Shown in pieces: positions 52,005 through 64,000 of a DNA stretch of 64,000 nt. A program made the translations under genes and the position numbers. Source of the stretch: Epiperipatus broadwayi (lineage: Eukaryota > Onychophora > Udeonychophora > Euonychophora > Peripatidae); assembly GCA_028023455.1 (NCBI GenBank), contig JAQFVV010000014.1:3601336-3665335 (forward strand), given 5' to 3'. Every line of letters begins with the position of its first letter. Positions within the stretch are counted from its first letter, which is position 1. The notes under the pieces were generated by a model. That model saw only the letters and a list, made by a program, of their open reading frames with translations. It was not told the DNA's origin and ran no database searches.

Positions 52005-52245
52005 AGATTTTTAAAAATATATTCAGCTTTATTACTATCTAGTAGCTTTGACATATCATGTATATCACATTCATAGCTTATAGTAATATAACTGTAGATT
52101 TCTTGCTATTAGTGTATATGTCATGATTAATAACAAGAAATCTACAGTCATAATACTATAAGCTATGAAGGTGATATACATGATATATCAAAGCATGCTA
52201 AACAGTAATAGAGCTGAATATTTTTTTAAAAATCTATCTTTTTTG
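52005..52245. repeat. Foldback element, about 240 bp
   Basis: Left arm AGATTTTTAAAAATATATTC ... GTAGATTTCTTG and right arm CAAGAAATCTAC ... AATATTTTTTTAAAAATCT are reverse complements with few mismatches, with a loop of about 35 bp. Non-coding. Confidence 0.85.
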
Positions 52246-52818
52246 CATATGACTTTATTAACAGTTGTTTATTATTTATTTAGCATATGAATTTTTTTTA
52301 GACATTAACTATTAATAACAATCAGGAAATAGATTTACTAATGGCTTTATTAAGCCCTTTAATTCTCTACTGTGACCATATATTTGACAATTATTAACAA
52401 TAGTTCATGTTTTGGATTGTCCACATCTATTTAGATCAGCAGATGTTAAATTATGTTGAAGCAGATGCATGCAATGCCCATGTTGAAGAGGTTCCTATTT
52501 TACCTAGGAACATTAAATCTAGTGGACTTTTGTTGTTATATCTAGGAAAAAAACTTTGGAATTTTATAAGAATTTCTTTTTTTTAAACCATATTTCTTTG
52601 ATTGTGCATCCAAAAATGGATCTTGATTTGAGATGACTCTTAGATAGGAAAATTATATCTTGAGTTTAGTTTTTGTTAAATAGATAAATATGGAAATTAA
52701 TATAATCAACATAAAATTACAAGATAAGATCAAAATCATCAAAATTCATACTAAAAAAATACATAACAAAAATAAACTATCCTTTATTTTATTGCTCGTA
52801 TATATATATATGTGTGTG

Positions 52819-53662
52819 TGTCAACAGATGGCGTTCTACCAAAAACACCGTCAAGCGTATGTTTACATAAACGTCAGAGCAAGCATTCACTATCTCTAAC
52901 TTTAATTCCACTTTCAGATCATGATTTCAAGCTATTTGCTATCATCAGTGAAAGACAGGAATAAGAAACTAGATCTAAACACAAACTCTGAGCGTTTATG
53001 AAACAGTTTCTATTCAGCTTGCAAGCGTGAATCTTTTAGACATGTAATGTCTTCAAACTCAGCATAGCAAGCCAGATAGCTATATGGGTCTGATATCAGT
53101 TCAGCATCACCACATACTAGAAGCCTCTGCAATATATATCATTGCTAGAAAGACCTCAAAGGTACATTTATGAAAAACAAAAAAACAAGTTAAAAACTTG
53201 CTAACACTTGTATTTATGTCAACAGATGGTGTTCTACCAAAAACACCATCAAGCGTCTGTTGACATAAATACAAGCGTTAGCAAGTTTTTAACTTGTTTT
53301 TTGTTTTTCATAAATGTATCTTTGAGGTCTTTCTAGCAATGATATATATTGCAGAGGCTTCTATTATGTGGTGATGCTGAATTGATATCAGACCCATATA
53401 GCTATCTGGCTTGCTATGCTGAGTTTGAAGACATTACGTGTCTAAAAGATTCACGCTTGCAAGCTGAATAGAAACTGTTTCATAAACACTTAGAGTTTGT
53501 GTTTAGATCTAGTTTCTTATTCCTGTCTTTCACTGGTGATAGCAAATAGCTTGAAATCATGATCTGAAAGTGGAATTAAAGTTAAAGATAGTGAATGCTT
53601 GCTCTGACGTTTATGTAAACATATGCTTGATGGTGTTTTTGGTAGAACACCATCTGTTGACA
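52819..53662. repeat. 844-bp palindrome with repeated end/centre motif
   Basis: The arms run from TGTCAACAGATGGCG at 52819 to its complement ending at 53662, centred at about 53241. The centre carries the same TGTCAACAGATGGTGTTC ... ACACCATCAAGCGTC motif as the outer ends, so the motif recurs three times at about 400-bp spacing in alternating orientation. The continuation at 53663-53708 (TAAATACAAGCGTTAGCAAG, then TTTTTAACTTG) repeats sequence flanking the centre. There are few mismatches between arms. The core TATATGGGTCTGATATCAGT at 53081 resembles the F1 core. Open frames inside (69 and 63 codons) are arm images, not genes. Confidence 0.9.
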
Positions 53663-53708
53663 TAAATACAAGCGTTAGCAAGTTTTTAACTTGTTTTTTG
53701 TTTTTCAT

Positions 53709-54277
53709 ATATATAAACCATTATACAATTACAAATATCCAGTAACGTCCTCTGTTTGATAGTCTATATCTCAATGATAGTGAACTTCAAAATGATACTA
53801 ATTTGAAGTTATATGTTAAAGGATGTTAAATATTGATATACAAGCTAACTCAAACACAGAACATAAAATTTTAAATAAGCAAATGATCTTAAATTTTGCT
53901 AATAAACTAACAAGTTTACAAAGACAAACTAAACATTAGATTTTAATCTTTAAATAATTCTCTCAAACTATAAATAAAAATAAAGTTACTGTTAACCCTA
54001 AATGAAATAATCATACAAATATATAAACCATTATACAATTACAAATATCCAGTAATGCCCTCTGTTTTATAATCTATATCTCAATGATAGCGAATGTCAA
54101 AATGATACCAATTTGAAGTTGTACACTAAAGGATGTTAAATATTGAAATACAAACTAACTCAAACACAGAGCATGAAATTTCAAATAAGCAAATGATCTT
54201 AAATTTTGCTAATAAACTATTAAACAGAGGGTGTTGCTGGATATTTGTAATTGTATAATGGTTTATATATTTGTATG
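53709..54277. mobile_element. Two direct copies of a MITE, only the second with its right end
   Basis: The second copy at 54012-54277 has terminal inverted repeats of about 50 bp (CATACAAATATATAAACCAT and ATGGTTTATATATTTGTATG). The first copy begins at about 53709, lies 306 bp upstream in the same orientation, shares TACAAATATCCAGTAA and GCAAATGATCTTAAATTTTG, and lacks the right terminus. It abuts the 844-bp palindrome. Confidence 0.8.
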
Positions 54278-56093
54278 TATATATATAGTGACCCTGTACT
54301 ATTGCACATTGTCTTTATTGAGTATTTTAGCTTGTGAATTTATGCTATTCTAACAAAAAGGGAAAAATAAAATAATGAATAGAGAAAGTTGATAACATTT
54401 ATTGTATAAATTATGTTATCTAATTCTTATGCACTAATATTTTACCTTTTTAGTTCATTATGAATAAAAAATAGATAATATCTAATAAATTAAAGGGTAT
54501 TACAAAGATATACTTTTAGTATTAACCATTTCATACTTTGCTATTCTGACATTTTTCTTTGTCTCACATGTCAATGTAAAATATATGATGAAATGATTAT
54601 TACATATCAAAAAATAATAAATTTGACTTCATTTGATAGATATTTTTATTTACTACTGAAATAAATTTTAAATGTTCACATTTTGTTTCTGTAAATATTA
54701 AAAAAATGAGACCGTAATCAAAACAAAAATGTTAGGTGTCATCATTTCTAGGAAGATAATTTTTAGTTTATAAAATCAACAAAATCTTCTTTATTTCTAA
54801 ATATTTTTAAAAACTTTAGTGAATAATTATTTATTTATCTAATATCTAATGAATTATGTTTTAAAAGTTAAATTTTTTTAAATATTTATTACAAAATTGT
54901 GATTATTTTCTTCCTCATAAATATAAGTAGATTGTTACATCATAGCAAATTTCCAAATTTGCTTCAGACCATATTTACATTAGCTGATAATATAATGTTA
55001 TATGTTTGAAAGTAAAGTATTTCAAGTCAAAATAAGTTATCAATAATTTATATTTCTTGATATCTAATAAATATAGTGTAAATTATTTAAAATAAATAAA
55101 TCTAAAACCATAATAAATTTGCAAATAAACATGTTTTTGCATCATTGGAAATTTCAATGTCATAAAATGCTGAACATTTTACAGCCTTGGCAACACATAA
55201 TAGCTGATCATGTCAGGGTGGTCTGCCTTTTAGCACAGAATTTTCAATGAAAAAATTTATTATAATAAAGTATACTGTTTTACATGCATTTTAATATATA
55301 ATACTTATGAAAAAATTCACCAGAGGGTAAATTGGCCAAAAGATGTTGCTCTGTTGTTTGAATTATAAGTGGGTTAAAAGATGTATGCTTTAGGTTAGAA
55401 GTTATTAATTATGTATACTTTTAGAAAGAAAGAAAGCTACACAGAATTGTATAGTTAAAGTTTAAAAATATTAACAGATAATTTATGAGTATTAAGATAC
55501 AATTATTTGTCTTTATAGTAATTAATAATTTGGTTAAGTTCTTTTATTTGGTGAGTTTTAAAAGAAATGTTTCTCTAATTAAAGTTAATTGATTTGTTTA
55601 AATAATATTCAATTGTTTAAAGAAATATAAGTTAGTTATTATGATAGATTTAATTTAAAAAAATGTAATTTCCTGTATACATGTGTGTGTGAGAATCCAT
55701 ATGCATGTGTGTATTTTTTATTTCTTGGTCTTAATTGCCAAGATATTTAATTTTAAACATTAAAATATTTAAAAATAAATATTTAGTTAAGGTCAATAAT
55801 AAGAGTTAAATATTGTAAAAAATAATTTCTGATAAACTTAAAAAAAGAAAAGGTGGTATTTTGTTTTAAAAAGAATAAAATATTATTTATTATCTTATTT
55901 TATTTTTATTAATTTCATTAATTGATAAAAGATAGTTAAATTGACATTTTCTTCAACTTTGGTCATTAAGATCATCATTTGAATTTAAAAAAAATGTAAA
56001 ACAATAATTTTTACTAATTAATTCAGTGTCGTAATTGACATTTTCTATAATAGAGGTCATTATTTTTTATAAGTATGGATGTTAATTAATCTG
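54278..56093. other. AT-rich stretch, nothing recognisable
   Basis: Long AT-rich sequence with homopolymer runs. I see no coding frame, tRNA-like segment or repeat. Confidence 0.5.
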
Positions 56094-56199
56094 TCAATAG
56101 ATATAAAAGATGAGATTGTCAGTGTACAGTGGCTTCTTCTGACTGGGTTCTTCTTCATCTCTTGACTGACCACTGCTGCTATTGATATTTTCAGGTGCA
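56094..56199 (-). CDS. Candidate terminal exon, product unknown
   Basis: On the minus strand a TTTGCAG acceptor at 56200-56201 precedes an open frame APENINSSSGQSRDEEEPSQ then KKPLYTDNLIFYIY and a TGA at 56094-56096. It is GC-richer than its surroundings and has the polar, acidic composition of a disordered C-terminal tail. No other exon of the gene was found and I do not recognise it. The pyrimidine tract is modest, so this could also be a transposon scrap. Confidence 0.35.
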
Positions 56200-59100
56200 C
56201 TGCAAACTTTTCATTTTTAAATAACAGTAATAATTTTCTTTAATTATTTTTTTATTATCTGAGTGTTAATTTACTAAAATTTTATATTTTGTTAACTTAA
56301 AATGCAGTGCTAGACAACTTTTATAAGATATTTTATTGCCAGAATTTAATTTGAAATCTCTAAATTATTAATGTCATGCTTGGAAAGAATATGATTCAAT
56401 TTCTTCAATTATACATTGAAAGAAATTATGAACAAAACCAAGTGATATTTTTTTTATATTAATTTATAAAACCATGGTGTATATTGCTCTATTTACTTCC
56501 CACTTTTGTGTTTCACCTTTAGGAGAAACTAAAGTTTAAAAAAAAAGACTTAAAAATCTGATTTAAAATAAATAGCTATATTAATTATTATTACCAATTA
56601 TTAATGTTAAAATGCAAAATTTACATTAACTCCAATGAATATTTTAAAAGACTTACTCAATATAAAATTTACAAGTAACAAATAACTGTTATCTTGATGC
56701 AGGAGAACTTTTAGATGCACTTTGCTTTCTCTGTATTTTGTTAAGAAAAAGAAAATACTTAGGAGAAAACTGAACTAAATAAATTAAAAAAAAAGCTTTA
56801 TAGAGAAAATATAATTTGCAGATATAACAATGGACATTTAATAGATGTGTTGTGTTGAATTGTGAACTGTCAAACTTAATTGTAATTTTTTAAAAAAGTA
56901 AATATTAAAAAAAAATAATAATTAAGAATTGCCTTTTAAATGTGTTTTTTAAAAAAGGAAAAAAAAACAATCATTATTTTCAATGGAATCATGGGCACAA
57001 AATTCAATGGACAACTTTTTATTATTAGTATGTGCTATTAAATGAAAATTCTCAAATAAGTTAGCTTATATTTAACCAATTTCTTTAAAAATGGATCCAA
57101 ACTTTTGTTTATTTAGATTAGAACTTTTGCTGTTTTATTATTTATCACTTATTTTTGGAAAGTTGTATTTGTTTTTATTTTCTATGAAAGAAAATATGAT
57201 TAGTATGGATGCTTCATTGTACAGATAATTTGCTGAGGAACTAAGGTGTTATATATATATAATTTTTTTAAAAAAAATATTTTATGTGACAAGATATTAT
57301 TATTATATTATCCTTGTGCCCCATACATTTTATGGTAAACAGCTGATGTATGTTTATCAGAAGTTCACAATATTTTTCATAATTATTATGATGTAATAAT
57401 TTATGGTTAAATTTTAATATAACTGAGTGTTTATTAGTCATATACTTATTAATATTTACTTTGCTATTATGTCCACTTTAACTTTATAAATTTTTATTCT
57501 GTTTATTGTATGTGTCTATTCCTTATTTAATGCAAAATTTTTATTGTGCTATTTTAAATATTTTAGTTATTTGACTGACAAGAAAATTGTTGGTTTCAGA
57601 CATTGCTTAATGTATATAATTTTTAGTGTGGATATTAAGCTATCTAGTTTATAAGTGATAATTTTATCTTGCTATCATTTAGTCTAGGATTTATGCCTCC
57701 TAGCATTATACTTTATTAGAGGTTGCTTTGCTTATTGTGTTTTGTGGGATGTAATGTGCTCTCCCCATTGTTCACATTTGTATTCCATGAGAGGATAGTG
57801 TTTTATATTCCATGATTATGTTCATATATTGCTAAGGTAATTAGATCTCATGATAGGATTATTTTATGGTGTGTATTGTTTTTCTTTGTGTTGAGACCTT
57901 GTTCACACATGTATTTTTACCTAAGATATAGGTGTTGGAATCCTCCATACTGTTATTCATGTTGTTTTGCTCTGAAGAGCCTGTCTTTATTAATTTATCC
58001 TCCATAATGTTATTAAATATTTTCCACTGTGGAAGGTGAAGTTATTTGTGCTTTTTAAGAATGATATGGCAATGATAGGATAGATATTGAAGTACCTAGT
58101 TCTTCAAGGTGCACTTGGTCATTTGTAGTGCCATCATTAAGTAAAACAGTATCTGTATTGTGCTGCTGTGCTTTGCCAGTAGTTCACAAGTAAAACAGCA
58201 ATGTATTAGTAATTTTAAATTCTTATTTTTAATGCATAACATAATAGGAAATGCATGTACCCAATGTTGTTTTTCATCACCATCTGGGAGTAATTCCCCA
58301 ATGGATTAGTAAGACCTTTTAATGTTAAATAATTCATTATTATGTGGACATAAATTAAATATATAATATGTGTGTACATGATTTCTGATGAATGTTCCAT
58401 ACATTTTATTATTTTACGAAAAAAAAATAGTACTAGATAATAATTATCTTATTTGTCTGGATATGATAATCATTATTATCATAGAAGTTTGCTAGTTCAA
58501 ACTTAATCATAGAGTAGTTTAGATTAAAGTTATTGTAATCTGTAATGTGTTCATATTGTTAATAAGGGTATTATGAGTTGTTACTGACAAAGGGATGTAT
58601 TTCATAAATTGTATTGCTTAGCTTATAGTTTAAGCTATTTTTTTTTTATATTAAACGTTTGTTAATGGGATGATTTAGTTAAAACAGATTAAAAATAAAT
58701 TAGCTAAATATTGAAACTATTTACCTTAACTGAATATATTCTTAATAATTCATCCTAACATTTTAAACCTCTAATAGATAGTTTGTTAGTGAGTCAATTC
58801 TGTATTATCCATTATGACATCCTACTAAAAATTTAACAGCGCTTATGTTTGGCAAATAACTTTCGCAATGATAGTGTAAATAAATTTTTTTATTTATTTT
58901 TATCTAGTATGTTAATAAATGTATTGGTTGTTATTTAAATCTAGTTTTTGTTTTTTTCTATATGTGATTTCTTGTGTACTAAATTCTTAATTATAACAGA
59001 AATCTTGGTAAATCAGATGATCAATTCTCATGCAGATCCAAAATGTCAATGTTTAAAAGTGAAAAAATTCCATTAATGTTTTAATTCTAAAGCTGGGATT

Positions 59101-60005
59101 GTAATTAAAAGAAATGAATATTAATTTAATCTTGCTTAAGATTATTCAATCCATTTGTCAGACTACACATTATTTTAATTATCTTATTAATAAGAAGTAT
59201 AATAATTAATCTAAATTATTTTGATTGTTTTGTTCTTGGGTAATAGAAAGATATAAAAGGTACCTTTCTTTCTATTATTTTGAGTGACATACTGGGTAAA
59301 AGACTGTGATTTTTCTAAATTTTATATATTTTGTTTTATGTAATTGTTAAGCAGATTAAACACTTCTTTGTGTAAATATTATTATTACTATAATATATTA
59401 GGATACATTAGCTTATAAAAGAAGTGTATATCTCCTATAGTCTTCTAGGATGCCAATCATTTATTTAGCAACACACTACAACAGTATAGTTTCAAAAGTT
59501 AACAAGAAAAATCCTAAGATCATTATTTATTATTTTATTAATTATTAATCCATTCATCTGTATCATAATTATGGTGGTGGCAAAAGAAATTTATTATTGT
59601 TTATTGTACCATTAGAAAGGTACATTACATTTCACTCTACAAGAGTAGAGTAGATCAGATCATGTCAATAAATAATTATTTGGTGATAAATATTTGTTAT
59701 ATAAGATATTAAAGAAAAGATATAAAGACTCTATTAGATGTTACAATAAGTGTAAAATATTTATTGCTCAGAAAATGTATTTTGATGGAAAGAAATGTAA
59801 ATTTTAAAAGTGTTGCATAGAATGGGTGTTTTTCCTCTTCCTAGTTTATTTATTTACTTTATAGTTATGCATTTTATTATTGCTTGCTTTGAAATTTCCT
59901 TTTATTTTAATGCATGTCTCTGTAGTAAAAAGTAACCGATCACTGAGCTTAGCCAAATGTATTATTAGTTTTCATAATATTAGGAGTCTCTCATACGTTC
60001 ATAAT

Positions 60006-60008
<3 letters not shown>
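56200..60008. other. AT-rich stretch with weak coding-like scraps
   Basis: At about 57870-58175 the minus strand has TGKAQQHNTDTVLLNDGTTN, running on to VHLEELGTSISILS, and after a slip SSEQNNMNNSMEDSNTYILG. The region 57690-58180 is less AT-rich than its flanks. It may be an exon pair or a decayed element; I cannot tell which. At about 59245-59275 the short palindrome AGAAAG...GGTACC...CTTTCT occurs. Nothing else was seen. Confidence 0.3.

Positions 60009-60062
<54 letters not shown>
60009..60062. repeat. (TA)n(GA)n compound microsatellite
   Basis: About 16 TA units pass directly into about 11 GA units. Confidence 0.95.
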
Positions 60063-62734
60063 CTTCATATTAATATTCTTCTATTTCCTTTATTCCGGTT
60101 AGAATATATATATATAAATTAAAAACACATATTCAGAATTGTACATAATAATATTTATCCATATATAATGGATGATTTCAGATATAAAAAAAATAAGCAT
60201 GTATAAAATTAATTTCAATACTTATTTTATTTATATGAGGAATAATGTAAAAAGTCTTTAATGAAATTTATATTTGAATTCTATTGAAATTAATATTTTT
60301 ATTTTATCACTATAAAATAAATTATTTTATATTTTTATAAAATAATGTTTAATAACAAATGCTGAAAAAACACCAAATCTTGCATTAATAAAGAACTCAT
60401 TAAAAAAGCAAATTTTAATTGATGATTGTTGCATAAAATATATTAACAAAAACTTCGTAGAAGAAATAATTAAACTTGATTATGGTTTTAACTCTTTGTA
60501 ATTTTTTTTTTAATGTTTACCCTTCAATGTAATGCTGTAAAATATTTCATAAAGAAAACAAAATTCTTTATATTTTAAAAAGCCAAAAGTTTATTATATA
60601 TATGTCAAGCTCAATGAATCTTTGTCATTTAACTAAACAAATTCTCTGTTGAATAATATTATGGAATATTTGGTAATGCTGTCATTTTCACTTTTTTCAT
60701 TCTTTTATAACTATTTACAGCACACTATTTTCATAATTATGTGGTCATTTGATGCTAGAAACTGAAACTAAAGTAAATATTGATTTATTAATTCAAAAAG
60801 GTATTCTATAAAGAAAGTCATACAAACAAATCAACAATGCATCTGATTGGTAGTTTTTTTAAAAGAACTGTTGCAAAACTACTTGTACACTTCCCTTTTA
60901 TTGGTGTTAGTAGTAAGCAAAAAATTGTATATTTTCAGCAGTTTATTTAATTATTTATATTTACTCATATACAAATTACTAAAAAAGAAATATCTTTACA
61001 GTTTTATTTGAATTTTTTATTTTTAAAAATACAAAATTAAGAAATTTGTAGTAATGGTAAAAATAAAACTAAAATTTGCAACACTCTACTCAACCCTATA
61101 ATAAAAAACTTAAGCAATATTTTGATTTACAATTTTAAATTTTAAAACAGAATTTCATAGCTCTATGATTACTTAACAATAATTTATTCATATTTTAAAA
61201 ATGAAATTTAATTAACCAAGATTTAGTTGTTTTTTTTATTGGCATTATTGTAATAATCCTATTGGATTATTAGAAAAAAATTAGAATTCTTATTGCATAT
61301 TTCACTTTATTGTATTTTTTCCTATACTTTCAAAATTCAAATATATTATTTTAGGATATTTTCCATTTGTAAACTTATATATCTAGAAAATTAAGTACAA
61401 TTTATTGATTCATAATATAGAATAAAGATTTTAATACTAAAATAAAATGTTAAACTATAACTCAAACTGCCACTAGAATACAATGCAAAAACATTGAAAT
61501 GTGTAAGGGTTAATAATTATTCAGGCATTACTCTGAAATGGGCACTAAAAAACAAGAAGGAGGACTAGATTTATTGAGAAGTCTATTTTATACAAATTAA
61601 TATATATATAAAACAAAGTACATGAAATAATATTTATTATGAAAAAGAATGAAATGTTTTATTTATTAAATCCTTTTTAAAAAAAATTTCTTATGTTGTA
61701 AATATTTTGTGTTTGCTTTATGTTCAAATCATATTATATAAATAAAAATCAACATAGCAATGGTTAAGTTTAGCCAAATTGATAAAATTATTATTACTCA
61801 AACATTTATTTAAATATGTTATTAATAAACACTTATACATAATAATGAATGAAAAGATGCATTAATGTGTATGTGTGCAATTACCTGAAATCCAACTTAA
61901 CATTATGCTTGAATTATTTATAAAGTATGTATTTAAAAAGAGAGCAGAAAACAATAAAATACCATTTTCTACCTGAATATAAGGAACTTTTATTCCCCAA
62001 AATGACAATCATCAGTCAATACTGACTATTTTTGGTTAACAATCAACTATTTTTTGTAACAATTAAAAATTTTTTTTTTCTAAATATTTATCATTTTTAA
62101 AACAGTAGCCATTTAGTATGATTAATGATGGCACATAATAGTGACATCATAAAAACAATATTTTCCTTGTGAAATAAAATGACAACATTTATATAAAGCA
62201 CAGTACAGTACAAAGTTTATTTATTATGAAATTAAAAATATATTTTGATTATATGTTATGCAAAAATAAAATGCAATTAAAATAATTAGAAATATAATTA
62301 CTATTCTTACCTAATTTTCATTCAATATTCTTGTGAATCACTTTGTTCTGTAATTTGTTAAATGTACAAGGTAAATAAGACTTTCATTTAAATGACAAGA
62401 AAAAATTGTAATTCAAAAACAAACTTTGATCCTATGTAGTAACAAAGCACATTAAAATGTAAATAAAAATATGGTTTGCATATTTAATTTTTATTCAGTA
62501 ACCTCCTAATTTTCCAGGGTACTTGTATTATAGACATCCACGCTATATGAGGGCATTGTTTTTCTTGAAAAAATATAACTTATGAACATTCCCAGGCCTT
62601 TTTTTTGAATTCCTTGTTTTTTAAATTTTTTTTATTATTTACAAATAAATTAAACACAAATTTTATTTTATTTTTTTGTAAACATTTATTTTTATTAACA
62701 TCAACAAAATAAATAAATATAAAATAAAATCAAC
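60063..62734. other. AT-rich stretch, nothing recognisable
   Basis: Unique AT-rich sequence. A splice-like interval on the minus strand at 62310-62345 has stops in all frames. Confidence 0.5.
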
Positions 62735-63150
62735 ATTTTTGGTTGTTTTTTTTTTGGGGGGGGGGGTCTTTTTTTTTTTAAATGTAAAACTTAGTATGCT
62801 TATTACAGTTGTATTTTTGGTTTCCTAATATTGTTTTAAAAAATAAATCCTCAAGGTAGTAAGCTTTTTTTTTGGTTTCACTTTTTTTTTGGGGGTCTCT
62901 CTTTTTTTTTTTTTTCAATGTAAAATTTAGTACAATTAGTACAGTTGTATTTTTGGTTTCCTATTTTTGTTTAAATAATAAATTCTAAAGTCAGTAAGCT
63001 TTTTTTTTTTTGTTTCATTTTTTTTTAAAATAACATAAACAAATTTAAAACTTATTACGGTTGTTTTTTTTGGTTTCACTTTTTTTTTTTTTTTTTAAAA
63101 CAACATCAAAAAAATTAAAAGTTATTAGGTTTTTTTTTTGGTTCCATTTG
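62735..63150. repeat. Degenerate T/G-rich tandem array
   Basis: Units of about 137 bp repeat the blocks AGTAAGCTTTTTTTTT, GGTTTCACTTTTTTTT, GGGGGTCT, AATGTAAAA(C/T)TTAGTA and CAGTTGTATTTTTGGTTTCC, beginning at about 62750, 62880 and, more decayed, 63000 and 63070. Poly-T and poly-G runs within differ in length. Non-coding. Confidence 0.75.
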
Positions 63151-64000
63151 AAACGGTATTATTTAGTCATCATCCCATTTCACTAAATATGTTCGATCAT
63201 AGTTAATATCTTTTCCAACAGTTCAAACCCTCACAGTCCATGTATATATCCAGAATAATTTATTTTGATATGTAATAGCATACACGGTTATAAATTTAAA
63301 ATTAATAAAATGATCTAATTAAATGAAGTTGTGTGAACATTATTATATGGGTGCCATTATATGTGTAACCATTTACATATATATGTGAGAGAAGCCATAA
63401 TGCAATACATTTAAAGAAGCATTACAACTCTTTTAAATTAATAATATAAATTTGAAATATTCTCAGTTAAAAACTCTTTATTTAAATGTATTGGCATATA
63501 AATTTCAATTCCTGGGATAGTCTCATCCACATATATAATAAAATGTTTACAAACTCTTTAAAAAAAAAGTTATCTGTTTTTATAAAAAAAAAAGTTGTCA
63601 ATTCTTGGGAAACCATCTGTAAGCAATTAGCAACAACTAAAATCAACCTATTTTTAGGGTCTTATAGACATTGGCCCCACTTATGTATTCCCTATTTAGT
63701 ATATTCATTTCAACCTTTGAACAATAATTAAAAAACAATAAATTTCTTAAGATAGCAATTAATAAAACTTGGAATAAAAATTTTAAATGTATTATACCGT
63801 CTACAAATAGAAAATCCAAAGATATTGGCATTTAAAATATTTAAGAGCTTTTAAAAAAGATAAATTTAAAGATCTTTTAAATTATCACAGTTTTAATTTT
63901 TTTTTGTTTGTGTAATTTATTCATTTTTAAAGCATACAATGAAAGTTACATTTTTGGTTCATATTTTTTTATGTGATTAAAAATAAAAGTTAAAATTGAA
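63151..64000. other. AT-rich stretch to window end
   Basis: The plus frame at 63486-63731 contains WETICKQLATTKINLFLGSY, which is mildly protein-like, but it has no splice context or recognised family. No other feature was seen. Confidence 0.35.

Noticed and set aside
52690-53708. Two 60-70 codon frames inside the 844-bp palindrome
   Set aside because: They are inverted-repeat images of each other with no protein-like conservation beyond the DNA repeat.
62308-62345. Minus-strand interval with AG acceptor and GTAAGA donor
   Set aside because: All three frames contain stops within about 36 nt.

Overview
This is a eukaryotic, animal-type window: roughly three-quarters A+T by eye, almost no long open frames, many simple repeats, and a dense population of transposon relics. 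The only host gene I can name is a dynein axonemal heavy chain, closest to DNAH10. It is represented by one well-spliced 146-bp exon on the minus strand at 10204-10349, so the organism has motile cilia or flagella and most of the window may be intron of that gene. The low GC, wide introns, Penelope-like relics and abundant foldback repeats remind me of cephalopod molluscs (octopus or squid). That placement is inference, not proof.

Layout. 1-5731: a decayed non-LTR retrotransposon (LINE A, plus strand) with a gag-like ORF1 and an endonuclease/reverse-transcriptase ORF2. 5769-15290: foldback repeats, the DNAH10-like exon and a candidate plus-strand exon. 18771-19555: a foldback family that I call F1. 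26815-27905: inverted Penelope-like element (PLE) relics. 28000-33371: a second LINE (LINE B) about 5 kb long, bracketed by trinucleotide repeats. Its 5' half is inverted relative to its 3' half, with the break at one point in ORF2, which is the signature of twin priming. 34755-34802: a phase-compatible 48-nt candidate exon. 35377-36800: a 120-bp (TA)n tract and an inverted pair of PLE fragments with a GIY-YIG-type endonuclease region. 37721-38139 and 40761-41280: two further F1 copies, each flanked by a perfect 15-bp target-site duplication. 42134-42730: a mariner transposase relic. 43327-44760: unassigned coding-like scraps. 52005-54277: three foldback units, including an 844-bp palindrome. 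54278-64000: AT-rich sequence with one possible terminal exon, weak coding scraps, (TA)n(GA)n and a T/G-rich tandem array.

How the parts relate. Both LINEs share architecture: a CCHC-knuckle ORF1, a short gap, then an endonuclease-RT ORF2 with a C-terminal CCHC finger and a common 3' terminus (AATAAA followed by TTTATTGAAAYG). They differ in sequence and are separate families. Neither is intact. The foldback units are non-autonomous. F1 carries length-matched 15-bp duplications plus a single-sided 3' tail, so it may be mobilised by retrotransposon machinery rather than cut-and-paste. If the window is transcribed as dynein introns, these foldbacks would form long double-stranded RNA.

Limits: repeat families were compared by eye. 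No alignment, database search or transcript evidence was available.
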